Positions 22,445 to 33,233 of a stretch of 64,000 bases of DNA are shown here, one piece after another. Source of the stretch: Theobroma cacao (taxonomy: Eukaryota > Streptophyta > Magnoliopsida > Malvales > Malvaceae); the NCBI RefSeq assembly GCF_000208745.1, contig NC_030858.1, forward strand, positions 30,430,257 to 30,494,256. The letters are read 5' to 3'. Position 1 is the stretch's first letter. Every line of letters starts with the position of its first letter. Both the position numbers and the translations under genes were made by a program. The notes beneath the pieces were generated by a model that was not told the origin of the DNA, did not search any database, and was given only the letters and a program-made list of their open reading frames with translations.

Positions 22445-23450
22445 TTCTAAGTCTCTTGTTTAATTGACAAGAGACTTTCTATGATGTAAGAGTCTAATAT
22501 AAGTAAAGAAAACTTGTACAATTACAAAAGACAATTATTGCTCAAAAAGCGATTTTGCTCCAAATCCAATCTAACTGCCTCAAAAGATACATCACTACTT
22601 GCTGCCCCCACAACAAAAACTTGGGCTTTGATCAGTTCAAAATAATATCCATGTAAACCTGATCAAACAATTATAATTACAATACCACTTGCCCACATAT
22701 TCCTATTTCAATTCACAAGAGCCATTTCTTTGCAATCCTTTTGCTCACATCATGTGCAATATCACAAGTCCCTGCAAGCTATCCAAGAATCATGTCTTCA
22801 AAGCACACACATGGACAGCATATAACTCAGCCTTATGAATCTCCTTTCAAAGACCAGTAAGGGGACATTCAACACACAAATCACATTAAAAACACAGCCT
22901 TCATTGGTTTATGAGCATACTTGTAATGGGAAACAATGGCGGAGGCAATGACAAAGTGCAGGGGTTTTGGATGCCTGCTTTTTGTGGTTTATTGGGCTGT
23001 GATTATATTGCGGTTCGTGTGTTGATTGTCCCTTTGCTGTTCTTGAAAGGAGAGTCATAAGGCTGAGTTTTTTGCTGTCCGTGTGTGTGTGTTTGGAAGA
23101 CATGATTCTTGGAGAGCTTGTAGGGACTTGTGATATTGCACATGATGTGAGCAAAATGATTGCAAAGAAATGGCCCTTGTGATTTGCGATAGGAATATGT
23201 AGGAATGTACTTTTGTAATTATAATTGTTTCATTAGGTGGACATGGGTATTTTTATAAACTGATTTGTGCCCAAGTTTTTGTTTTAAGGGCAGTAAGTTG
23301 TAATTTATTTTTTGAATCAGCTAAATAGGATTTTGAGATAAATCGTTAATAATTTTTTGAGTGGTAATTGGTTTTTGTAACTGTACAGGTTTTCTTTGTT
23401 CATACCAAATCCTTAGGTGATAGGAAATCTCCTACCCTGAGACTTAGAAT
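22445..23450. repeat. About 1-kb inverted repeat able to fold into a long hairpin
   Basis: The left arm (22,445 to about 22,900) matches the reverse complement of the right arm (about 22,990 to 23,450). One of many matched blocks is TTGCTCACATCATGTGCAAT (22,740), whose exact complement begins at 23,134; the block continues through ATCACAAGTCCCTGCAAGCT with one mismatch. By eye the arms are roughly 80-88% identical with small indels, and the loop is about 90 bp. No terminal target duplication or transposase was found. It could be an inverted duplication, a foldback element or the source of a hairpin RNA. Confidence 0.85.
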
Positions 23451-23506
23451 GACACGTTATTTCTCAATACTAATAAATATGCTATTTAAAATAAAAAAAA
23501 GAAAAA

Positions 23507-23594
23507 CAGCACAACAAACCACAAAAATCAGGCATCAAAAACCCCTGCACTTTATCATTGACTCCGCCATTGTTTCCCATCACAAGTATACTCA
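23507..23594. repeat. Third inverted copy of the hairpin's loop region
   Basis: The sequence AACAAACCACAAAAATCAGGCATC...CCTGCACTTTATCATTGACTCCGCCATTGTTTCCCATCACAAGTAT is the reverse complement, with about ten differences, of 22,913-22,998, which spans the loop and inner right arm of the larger inverted repeat. Confidence 0.85.
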
Positions 23595-24107
23595 TAGTCC
23601 ATTAATATTATAAAGGAGAAAAGAAAAAAAGGAAGGAAAAATGGAGAAAAAAAAAGAACAAGAAAAATAATTTTAAAATTTGAATATAGAAGGAATTGAA
23701 CCTAGACCTTTGAAGGTTAATTTAAGTTTCATAAACTACTCCAAACAAACTCATTTTATTTTTATAGGGATGGCAAAATTAGATATTTTAAATCTTATAC
23801 ACATAAAAATAAAAAATAAAAATTAAAAACTAAGGAGTGGCGACCGCCAAATCGACCACCTCTCTTCCTCTGTCATAGTTTACAATATGATTTCATTATT
23901 TTAAAGGTATTGATGACTTAGCTAAAAGATTTATTAAACCCGTCAAGTTGATTATATGTGACGAGATATTCATTTTGAAATCTACTACATTTGAACTGAA
24001 TTATGGTAAAATTTTAAAATTTTGGATGGTTTTTACCTTATAAATATATAGAAGAGCATCACAAATTCTATAAATGATTGTTATTTTTCTTTTGTCATCA
24101 AGCTTCA

Positions 24108-24312
24108 TAGCGCGTTAAGATGAGCGATGTTGGCTTTTAAGAACGACAATCGGGGGCCTTGAGCAACACAAATTGCAGGAAAACTTGCGTGCAGCAGCGG
24201 TGTCCCATGTGAAAATGTGGAGATTGGTGACATTGATCTTTCTTACACCGAAACTGTAAACCCTGCTACATCTAAAATTTCTGGCAAACAAAATCCCCTG
24301 ATTTTGTAACAT
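24108..24312 (+). pseudogene. Polygalacturonase C-terminal relic
   Basis: In plus orientation the sequence reads 'RVKMSDVGF', then after a one-base shift 'KNDNRGP', a stop, 'ATQIAGKLACSSGVPCENV' and 'EIGDIDLSYTETVNPATSK', then 'ISGKQNP'. This matches the C-terminal parallel beta-helix of plant GH28 polygalacturonases, where a Cys pair (here 'AC...PC') and a '(D)I(D/N)L' strand are conserved. The segment with 'C..V(K)P' normally between 'TSK' and 'SGKQNP' is deleted. The frameshift, the stop and the absence of the catalytic exons show that it is a fragment. The annotated reverse frame over the same bases is a shadow. Confidence 0.75.
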
Positions 24313-25276
24313 CCCTGTTTAAGGAATATCCTAATTTATGCCAAATGGGCCTCTTGCACTGAAAATGGCTTGTATTTATAAAAGGCGACATTTAGGATTC
24401 TCCGATATGCCATTGGAGTTGCAGTTTGAAACTGAAATGAATGATTAGGCAGGTTTAGTATCTGTTTGTAACGGATAGAGGATTGTTTTGTAATGTTTCA
24501 TAAATTATGAAGTCTCATCATTGTATTCAATTCATGCAGTGAATATTCAGAATTCCATCACAACTTTTTCTCTTTTTGGTGGTGATTCATTGATATATAC
24601 GAAAGGGATACAGCCAACATAAAAAACAAATTTGTTAGATAATTTCCAGAATACTGGTTGAAAGCAACAACAAAGGGACAGATCGAGCAGCAACATGGAA
24701 CAAGGCATACCAAGGATTCTCTTGAAACAAACAGAAGAACATAGAGACAGAACTATTATCACAATTTATGTCCAAATGAAAGCCTCAGTTACCTCCATGG
24801 AGGGATCTATGTAAGTAGCTATCATTTGAGTAAATATAGAACCAAAATGCATTGATTACTGTCCTAGAATTCAAGATCAGCTTTTATTTTCTTTTAAAGG
24901 ACTTGATCTACATTAGTCTTATTTTCTCTAACCAAAATGTACTCAAGTACATTGGGTAATGAATGGTTAAGAAATTGCCAACTAACTTATAGATCCATAA
25001 TATATAATACCGATAAGCTCTCAACCCACAAAAGAGGTTTGAAGGTGATCTGAATGCAAGATGTAGCCAATTTCTTATGAAATCAAAATCCCCCAACTGA
25101 CCTGCTAATGGTCAGACCATTGACTTTACTGTTCCCTACCCAAAATTAACAATTGGGCTTTCTTATCATCTTTATATCGTCACTTCCTTCCCTTCTAGAG
25201 CTTTCCTCAATCAATCAATATATTGGAATCTGGCCAAAAAGCAGCACCAAAGATTTTGAGGGAAAGGAGAAGGAAT

Positions 25277-25621
25277 ATGGCAAGTTGCACAACTAAGTGC
25301 ATGGCCTTGATAATGGTGACTGAGCTGCTAATCTTGGGGGGAAGCAGGCAGGTCCTAGGCCAAGAAGTGTGTGGAAATTGGTGGGGTTAAGGGGCATTTT
25401 TCGGATACCTGAATTTCATAGAGAAAGATAAGCCAAGAGTTGCAGCATCGGCTGAATGTTACGGGGCTCTAAACTCTATTGGGATGAAATGCACATGCAA
25501 GCTCATCACCAAGGAAATTGAGCAAACCATCAGCATGGAAAAGCTGATTTATGTGGCAGGAGCATGTGGCCAACAACTCCCTCAGAGGACCCAATGTGGA
25601 AGTATGACTGTCTTTCACTAG
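25277..25621 (+). pseudogene. nsLTP-like pseudogene with in-frame stop
   Basis: A 115-codon frame from the ATG at 25,277 to the TAG at 25,619 is broken only by TAA at 25,388 (codon 38). The first part is a hydrophobic leader. After the stop the sequence keeps nsLTP blocks: 'MKCTCKLITKEIEQ', 'ISMEKLIYVAGACG', 'QCGS'. These align with 'IPCLCNLVTPEVEK', 'VSMEKVVFVARTCG', 'KCGS' of the gene at 18.2 kb. One expected Cys upstream is missing and the Cys-Cys pair reads Glu-Cys. A GTATGA donor lies at the same place as the intron of the intact gene, but no second exon was found. It is a decayed relative of that gene. Confidence 0.85.
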
Positions 25622-27058
25622 CTAAGAATTATTGACTTTTGGATTTGTTTCTTGTGATATACTCTGCCTAAATTGTACATTTTCTTTTCATTCTTCTGAA
25701 AATTCGGTTCTCATAAAACAACGAATAATCTTTTTAAGCAAATTTATACTTGATCCTTAACAACCAGGTCGAGCTATCCAGTTAGGCTGGTTAGAATCGG
25801 ATTGGGCTTTGATTAAGATTTTAAAATCGGAACTTATTGTTTGAATCAATAAAAAACTTTTGCATTCATTTAAATTGGATTTTAGGGCTTGAGTTGAGAG
25901 GCTTAGTGGTTAATTAGACCTCCCAGGTTCAGCCCAATGAAGCCTGTTATGTTTCAAAAACTTCATACGGCAATGGTGTAGATGCCAATGAGAAGGGACA
26001 GTGGTTAAAGAGCAACTCTAAGAAAAGACCAAAGCTTGTTTCACTCGATTGGAGAGTCAGACTGTGTTCGCCTGGCAGTTAAAACAAATATAAGAGCAGC
26101 CTCTTTGAGTTTGAAGTTTACGATACCATAATATTGTATTTCGTTAATGGACCACACTAAGCCACTCTGAATTGTAAACAAATTCCCTGCCTACGAGGTA
26201 AACCCGTGAGATTATAGTTTACACAAACTGCAACAAGGAATGAAAAAAGGCCGCTCTTCACCACCCTTCTCGGAAACATGAACTCCCGTGAACCATAGTC
26301 TCAGACCACAACTTATAGGTGGCAAATGGCAATCTTATTTTATTATGGGGGATGGGGGAATTAGGCAGACAAAGCATGAACTAATTATTAAGTCAAATGA
26401 TCGGATACGAATAATATCTTACATAATTCCACTTAAGAAAAATAGATTTGTGTTATTAACCATCATGTAAGTTAGAATAAGAAAAAAAAAAAGAACTGAC
26501 ACGTACGCACGTGCACCCATTAGATAATCCTGGTATGGAAGAGAATTTTTTGTTACTAGGAACTGAGTAGCAGAACTGGTAAAGAACAAAGAAGCCATAA
26601 TTCCGGCACTTGGGCGAACAACTTATTTAATTGGTATAGAATGCTTGGAGGGGAAAGCAAAATGGAATCAGTTTTGAGCAATAGAGGCTATAGCTGTAGG
26701 AGAGATTAAGGGCAGAAGCTGCAGGCTCATATTGCATAGTAATAATTCTGAAAAGAATGTCTAGTTTAAAGCATCCTGGTTCAATGATCATTTAAATTTG
26801 GACCTCTCATCAATCTTTCATTTCATCAGGCGGAGAGAGAGACAGAGAGCATGATAACTAACTGTACATGATTTGTCTTTAGATGAAAAACTAAATGTAA
26901 AATTTCCAGGGGAATTTCACCTAAGACTATGGAGCATATCCGGCAGCTTTCTAATCATTCTAATGGTATGCACTAAAAGATTAACAAAATCCTTTCAATT
27001 TCATTTGATAAAATGAAAGTAAAAACTCAGATACCAGGAAAGTACATGTTTCCCTATT
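25622..27058. other. Gene-free stretch downstream of SCL3
   Basis: No gene is seen. It contains the 3' UTR of the minus-strand SCL3 gene near 27,000 and otherwise AT-rich sequence. A tRNA-like phrase (GAGGCTTAGTGGTTAATTAGACCTCCCAGGTTCAGCCC, around 25,898-25,935) is too poor to call a tRNA. Confidence 0.4.
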
Positions 27059-28471
27059 TCACTTCCTACACCTCCAAGCTGATATTGAGAATAGCGGTCG
27101 ATCTTGCCAGCAAATTACTACGCACCCATTCTCTTCCTTCATTTTATACCCATCACAGTTATAACCCTGCAGCAATCTCCTCGCCTGCAACATGCCATAG
27201 TAACTCAAAGGAACGTTTCCAAAGCTGGCCAAATCAAGCCTTTGGATCCACTTCTCAAGCTTTTCATGTCTCTCCTTCCTCTCAGCTCCTTCACAGGCTA
27301 TTATGTTCTTTATTTCCTCACCAAACAGCATCTTCTCCACTTTAAGTCTCTCCAAAGATGCTCTTGAGACAGTAGACTCCAAACAATCAAACAATGCTGC
27401 ATAAGAGTAAAGAGATTCTAATAGCCTCTCCATTAGAGTAGATCCATTATGATTAGAATCTTGTTCTGTTACCACCATGAGTTTAGGTGACAAACCCCAC
27501 AATGCATTAAGAAAGCTATCTACCTTCACTGAAGAAGTTGAGGACAGCGGTGATGAAGAGCCTGAATCAGGGCTAGGGCTATATCCATTAACCACATCTT
27601 TTTCAAGCAACTCTCCTAAAGTGCTCTGGTTCATTTGGAGGGATCTTTGCAAGTGAATTCCATTCAAATTCTTTGATGCTAACAGCGATTTCTTCCGAAG
27701 GAGTTCATCGTCAGAAGCCAAAAGGGAGTGCAGTTGGAGAACAGAGCTGATTGCCAGAGCCTCCCCAGTTTTAACACGCAACTGCTCAATGTCAAGATTC
27801 TCTAATTTGCTAACAATGGGATTAAACTGAAATGGGATGTCTAATTTCTCAGCTTCTTCAGTCAATCTATAAGCCATTTGATCCAAGACCTCTTTCTGTT
27901 GATGAATCCCAGTAATTCTCAAATGGGGTGGCCCTTCTGGCCTTGCACTCAAAGCTTGAATAAGTGCAATCCATTGTGCAGGTTCAGCTGCATTGAGATC
28001 AATTATATGAACCATTTTCTCACCCTCCATTGCTTCGATTATGGCTTGGTTGGTAAGAACAAAGGCCACCTTCAAAAACGGGAACATCTCAAAAAACAGT
28101 TTCCCAACAAGGACTTCTTCTGAAACCAAAGTTATCCTTGTGGAATTGAGGGCTTTGTGAAGACCAGGCCAGGCTTTGAGGATTCTATCAGCAAGCGCCT
28201 CAGTAAAGTATGCAGCCATTCGTTGCATAGTATCACCATCAGGAGAAGCAAGTTGGGATATTTGCTCAAGGGCAATATTTGCATTTTCAAGGCTCCCGGT
28301 TGCTACATGATTAGCACAAGTGAGCAATAAATGTATCAAATATAAACCCCTTTCTTCAGATTTTAGCTCTCTAAGCCATGGATATGGTGATCCTAAGTTA
28401 GGTGAGAGTGACATCATGGAGAACACTTGGAGAGGTGATGATGTTACAGACGATGATTCGTCTTGGAACAT
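27059..28471 (-). CDS. SCL3: GRAS-family transcriptional regulator, SCARECROW-LIKE 3
   Basis: A single coding exon gives 470 residues. The start chosen is the ATG at 28,471 (M-F-Q-D-E-S); upstream codons stay open to 28,540 but begin with TTG. GRAS blocks in order are LHR I (residues 45-100, 'LIHLLLTCANHVATGSLENA'), the VHIID motif (154-158, followed by 'AEPAQW'), 'GPPHLRITGIH', LHR II, a Ser-rich spacer, the PFYRE-like region ('EQDSNHNG', 'SYAALFDCLES', 'ERHEKLEKW') and the SAW end 'WQDRPLFSISAWRCRK'. Length and motifs are close to Arabidopsis SCL3, a nuclear protein that works with DELLA proteins in gibberellin response and with SHR/SCR in root endodermis. No defect is seen. It is likely functional. 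Confidence 0.97.
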   Translation of the reverse strand: MFQDESSSVTSSPLQVFSMMSLSPNLGSPYPWLRELKSEERGLYLIHLLLTCANHVATGSLENANIALEQISQLASPDGDTMQRMAAYFTEALADRILKAWPGLHKALNSTRITLVSEEVLVGKLFFEMFPFLKVAFVLTNQAIIEAMEGEKMVHIIDLNAAEPAQWIALIQALSARPEGPPHLRITGIHQQKEVLDQMAYRLTEEAEKLDIPFQFNPIVSKLENLDIEQLRVKTGEALAISSVLQLHSLLASDDELLRKKSLLASKNLNGIHLQRSLQMNQSTLGELLEKDVVNGYSPSPDSGSSSPLSSTSSVKVDSFLNALWGLSPKLMVVTEQDSNHNGSTLMERLLESLYSYAALFDCLESTVSRASLERLKVEKMLFGEEIKNIIACEGAERKERHEKLEKWIQRLDLASFGNVPLSYYGMLQARRLLQGYNCDGYKMKEENGCVVICWQDRPLFSISAWRCRK

Positions 28472-28564
28472 TGATAATGTTAAAGGAAATGCCCAGAAGT
28501 TGTTGGAATCAAGAAGCAAAGCAAGATTATAATTGCCCAAATACTATGAATGCTAAGAAAAGTT

Positions 28565-28988
28565 CTAAAGAGAAAATATCAAATCCCAGCAATATTCAAA
28601 GTTGCATGAACTGGAAGTATAAGAAGACAGTTATTCACAAGATTTGACCGAAACAAAACCAGAATCAAGAGTATTTTAATGCCAAAAGAACCTGAGGATT
28701 TAGAAGTCTAACAAATGCATCAGACCAAATATCCAAAGAGAAAAGGATTAACAGGTCTAACAAATGGAAGGGATAGGATCTAACAAAAAAAGCACACAAC
28801 CCCCAATTGTCTTTCGGAAAAAAATGAAAGATGAATTCTTCCAAAAGACAAGTTCATGAAAGTAATAGATATATCATCAATTCGTAATAATTCAAGAAAA
28901 AAAAAGTGCAACATTTATAGCAGAGAAAGAAGAAAACAAAAGACCGGCTCAGAACAACAGAAAAGGAAGGGTTGAGCCAAATCCTTAC
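28565..28988 (-). other. Probable intron in the 5' UTR of SCL3
   Basis: On the minus strand AACCCA is followed by GTAAGG (intron start at 28,988), and TTTCTCTTTAG ends at 28,565, giving a 424-bp intron before the coding exon. A pyrimidine-rich acceptor and a GTAAGG donor are good plant sites. A 5'-UTR intron would also explain the long spacing between the ATG and the probable promoter near 29,200-29,300. Confidence 0.55.
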
Positions 28989-30174
28989 TGGGTTTTGCAA
29001 TTGATCAAGAACCCAGATGAAAGCACATAAAATTTCCCAAGATTTGAACCTTTTCAAGCTCACTTTGAACAAAGCCTTTCCTTTTCTTTCTTTCTTTTTT
29101 TTTTTTCTGTGGAGTCTGGTTTATGAATAACAGGACAGTGAAAAATGGGTTCAAAAGCTCAATTAAAAGCTGAGAGTTTTGGAAGGGAGAGGGGAGGGTC
29201 TGCTTTGCCCATGGCAACGTCGTCGACAATGCGTGAGGGAAGGTTTTGTCGTCTTATGATTTGTTGTCGTTGCCTCTTTCAGTGGAATATGGAATTTTAT
29301 GAGAAGTAGAGCCTTTCTTTTTTAACTAGCTCTTCTTTTTTCTCTTAGGCTTTTTGTCTTTACTTTCCTTAGTTTCCCCTCTAATAAATTTTCCTCTCTA
29401 AAAACTAGCCAACTTTAATTGCTTTTGTCTTTGCATTAGGTGGATAGGGAATCAGGGGCCGGCCTCTCAAAGCCCCTTTTAATATTCCCAAAGGATAGAT
29501 AAAGCCAAACATGCCCTAACAAAGACAAACAGTGCCCTCAGTTTTGTTTCCTAGTGGGGTAAGCGTGGAAATTGCAAGAAGGCTCTGCAAAATGCTTCCA
29601 AGACTTGGTTTTGTTTTCTTTTCAAACCCAAGGACCATACAATTGGTATTATCTTCTTATATTAAGACAAAGAGACAAGGAAGTTAAGGAAACATCCAAA
29701 AGTAGATAGTACATTTATCTCTACTTGTGGAGTCTTAGGTGGGTTTTGTTCAAACTCAATTCCCCACAACCTCCCCTGTATTTCCGACTTCCCTTTCCTC
29801 AATTTTTTACCTTAGCCCACTCACTAATCCACCCCCATTTTTTTTAATTTTTGATTTTACCAGTAATTTATATAACCAACATTTATTCATTGAATTAATT
29901 GTGTTAATTTATTAATTTTTTATATATAAAAATGCACATCGGCCCTTGGAGGTTAAGAATTAATAATTCTATGTTGGATTCTATGAGACCATCCATCCAT
30001 GTCAAGTTACATCCTAAGTTTTTTCAAATAACATTATTGTGCATTGCTATACTACTCACCATTCAATAATCACGTATCATGTACAATAAATAATTTAAAT
30101 TTTCATGATTTAATTAAAAATGGCATATGTTGACATGGATTAACCATTAATAAAATCATTTCCTGTATTGTTTG
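28989..30174. other. SCL3 leader and upstream region
   Basis: The proximal part (28,989-29,230) is probably transcribed leader of SCL3: it has a CT-rich stretch on the minus strand (AAAAGAAAGAAAGAAAAGG on that strand, near 29,090). Beyond 29,300 I see only AT-rich intergenic sequence and no gene. Confidence 0.4.
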
Positions 30175-30240
30175 TGTTATTATAAAAAGAAAAATTTTGT
30201 ATTTTAAAAATGTATATTTTGTGAGAAAGATAAATGAAAA

Positions 30241-30272
<32 letters not shown>

Positions 30273-30859
30273 TAATTTTATCCATAATCTAACCAATTAA
30301 CAATATTGTAGTTTAACTAGCTAATTAACCAACCATTATAATCTAACTAACTAATTAGCTAATATTATTGCTAAATTGTGTATTTTGTTACAAAGGTAAA
30401 TGAGGTGTATATATAACTTATTTTATTCATAACCTAAATCTAACAACCTCACAGTATAATAGTCTAACTAACTAATTGACCAACCAATGTAAGCTAACTC
30501 GCTAACTAGCAAATAGTATAGTATTCTATTTGTAACACTAAATATGTATAATTAACTTAACACCTTCTTCAAACTCAAGGTGGTATGGTAGATGTGAACT
30601 TGAGTTTGAAAACTTGGTCTTGAAATCAACTAGTGGTTGAATGACAGTCTTAGTGATAGTATGATAATGTTTTCATCCAATCAGAAACCTTTTTATTCTT
30701 AAACCAATAAATTGTAGTTGTTTTTTGTCAAAATGGTTGCAGTTGACCTGAATATTTCATGTTTTTTCACCTTACAATCAAAATTAGCATAAATAAAAAC
30801 CAAAATTGAAATTAGGAATTCAAAACGAGCAAAAACAACAGTCTTACGAAAGTATAGTT

Positions 30860-30962
30860 GTGGCAAAATATATAATAGAATACATGACAAAATATGTAAT
30901 AAAACATGTGACAAAACATATAGCAAAATATGTGACAAAACACATGACCAAACACGTGGCAG
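30860..30962 (+). repeat. Minisatellite of AAAACATGTGAC-like units
   Basis: About eight degenerate copies of a 12-13-bp unit (ACAAAATATGTA, AAAACATGTGAC, AAAACATATAGC, AAAATATGTGAC, AAAACACATGACC, AAACACGTGGC). Translated, it gives runs of Lys-Tyr/His-Val/Met-Thr, which explains the open frames on both strands here; no real gene is implied. Confidence 0.85.
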
Positions 30963-31053
30963 ATGCAAAAGAAAAGTTGACATGGCAAAACATGTGGTTA
31001 ATGTGGTACGAGAAAAGTGGTTAAATTATGTAATTTAACTGGTGAATTAGATA

Positions 31054-31712
31054 AAGTAGCATTTGGTACGAGAAAAGTGGAAGTACATTTCCTGTAATGC
31101 GTTCAATTAAATTACATTACAGTGTTTGTTTTGCAACAGATCACTGCAATGTTAGATTGTAATGCAATTATATTACAGCAAAGAGATGTAATGTGATTGC
31201 AATCCAAAACTAATACAATCACATTACATTGCACTCTGCAATATTATTAAAGAGATTTTTACCCTTCAACTTTATTATTTTGTTAAAAACATTTTGTAAT
31301 ATTATAATTAAAATAAAAAATTAAAATAAAATATATAATATAAGAATCAGAAATTAAAATNAGAAATGAAAATAAAATATATAAGATTATAATAAAAAAT
31401 AAAAATAAAATATATGACATTAAAAATATATCTAAGAGATTATATTATATAAAAATTAACAATAAAAATAAAAGTATATTAAACTTGTATTTTAATAAAT
31501 AGGGATAATTTTGAAAATTAACATGACATTTCCAACAAAGTACTTGTAAACCAAACGCTACAATGTTATCTTCCCTACATTTTAATTATTATTTCGCTTG
31601 TATATCAAACACTGTAATGTTATTTTCTTTACAATCACATTGCTTACAATCACATTATTTGTAATCACATTACCTGTAATCATTTTGCATTGTAAAATAT
31701 CAAACGCCACCT
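31054..31712. mobile_element. MITE-like element with 15-bp inverted ends
   Basis: The left end AAGTAGCATTTGGTA (31,054) and the complement of the right end AGGTGGCGTTTGATA (31,712) match at 11 of 15 positions. Subterminal copies of GTAATGTGATTAC-like words occur in both orientations on both sides (31,095-31,240 and 31,610-31,690). This fits the common plant GTGGCGTTTGGTA family of non-autonomous DNA elements. The target duplication is not clear. An ambiguous base N lies at 31,361. Confidence 0.7.
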
Positions 31713-32989
31713 AAGAGTTATCAACACTTGGAGCACGTGAAATAAGGATTTTGAACATCCAAAGTGGCTCTAACACCGTGTTACCAAAAGAAAATTCTTG
31801 TATTCTAAAATTGTGTATTTTTGTTTCAAAGGTGAAAGAGACATATGTATATATAAAGTTAATCTTATTTATAGTTTAACTCTAACTAATTAATACTATT
31901 GTAGTTTGTCTTTTTTTGAAAAAAAAACTATTGTAGTTTAACTAGCTAAGTAGTCAATAGATGTAATTTAACTAATTAAATTGTATTTGTTACGAATATA
32001 TGTGTGAATGTTCATTATGTTATGACTTAAGAAGTTCAGACCAAATCAAACAACGTAACAAGCTATACACAAGAAGTATAATCTGATTTAAACTCTTAAA
32101 TTTGATTATGTATATCTAGATTTGGATGTAGATTAAATTGGATTTAAATTAAGATTTAAGGAGTTATTAGCCTATAAACAGGTATCTCACTACATTTGTA
32201 AATACACACTTGAATAAGATCTTTCTTATTTTACTAATACTTTTCTCTCACAATTGATTTTCCGTTTATATTTCATAACATGTTATCAATATGATTCTCT
32301 AATCTCTCAAGTTTTAGTATTGTTTAGTTTTCATCATCTCCAAGTTTCAAAAGCATTTTAATGGTTTGTCTTTGATTTTTAATTTTAGCAAATCAGGTAA
32401 ATGACTTGATATCTCTTTGATATTTTCATTCTTTGAAAATCAGCCTTAATATGAATTTTGTTTTCATATGATATTTATCATTTTTGTCTCTTGATTTATT
32501 AAATTAAGTTGAGCATGAAAATATGTATAATTATTTATGATATCTTTGTTCTAGTTTTGGAATATTATTTATTAAATATGATTTTTTTGAAATATGTATA
32601 ATTATATATGATACCTTTGATATCTAACTATAATTTTGCTCAATATATATAAATCTATATTTAATACTATGAGATTTTGCATAAGACATTTTGAATTGAA
32701 CATATGAAATTGACTTTGTATGATATCTATTTCTATAACAAGTAGAAAATATTATACTTTGGGCAATTTGAAAATACATTTTGTTTTGGATTTCATATCT
32801 TTTTATGGTTGAGCAAAATAACAAGCTACTAATAAAAAATCATGAACTTTGTTTATTCCCTAAAATAAATGCAATATAATTTAATAATTATGGTTATGGA
32901 CGTGGAAGAGGTCACCATAATAATTTCAACCATGGTGGTTACACTAATTACTATTTTGAGAATACATTTACTCATAAGAGATAAATTGA

Positions 32990-33130
32990 TACCTTTATCT
33001 AGCAGAAGTGAATGGATAACTTTATCCATAAAAAAATGGATGGATAACTTTACCCATTAGAAGTAGATAGATGCCTTTACCCAATCCACTTCAAGTGGAT
33101 GGATACTTTTACCCACCAAAAATGGATGAG
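32990..33130 (+). repeat. Degenerate ~30-bp repeats within copia B gag
   Basis: The phrase GATGGATAACTTTACCCA with variants (GATACCTTTATCTA, AATGGATAACTTTATCCA, GATGCCTTTACCCA, GATGGATACTTTTACCCA) recurs about five times at about 30-bp spacing between the RGRG-rich part of gag and the zinc knuckle. Confidence 0.7.
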
Positions 33131-33191
33131 TAATGAAGAGATATAAGAAAAAGATATAAGTGAACAAAATAAAAAGAATATAGAAAATGTC

Positions 33192-33233
33192 TGTTATTGT
33201 TGTGGCATGAAAGGCCATTGGTCATGTATTTGT
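33192..33233 (+). pseudogene. Gag zinc knuckle of copia B
   Basis: The translation C-Y-C-C-G-M-K-G-H-W-S-C-I-C fits the CX2CX4HX4C nucleic-acid-binding knuckle of retrotransposon Gag. Upstream, at 32,880-32,930, the sequence encodes a Gly/Arg/Asn-rich 'YGYGRGRGHHNN' typical of copia Gag. The frame is broken nearby. Confidence 0.85.

Noticed and set aside
22909..23154. 81-codon reverse frame in the hairpin region
   Set aside because: It crosses the loop of the inverted repeat and no related frame is kept in the other arm.
25898..25935. tRNA-like stretch with A-box and B-box-like words
   Set aside because: No cloverleaf or acceptor stem could be drawn, and the B box departs from consensus.
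27013..27367. Forward frames over the 3' end of SCL3
   Set aside because: They are antisense shadows of the GRAS coding sequence.
28472..28540. N-terminal extension of SCL3
   Set aside because: The upstream codons are open but the first is TTG; the M-F-Q-D-E start matches the family.
30806..31024. 72-codon forward frame rich in Lys, Tyr, His and Thr
   Set aside because: It is produced by the minisatellite and is mirrored by an equally long reverse frame.
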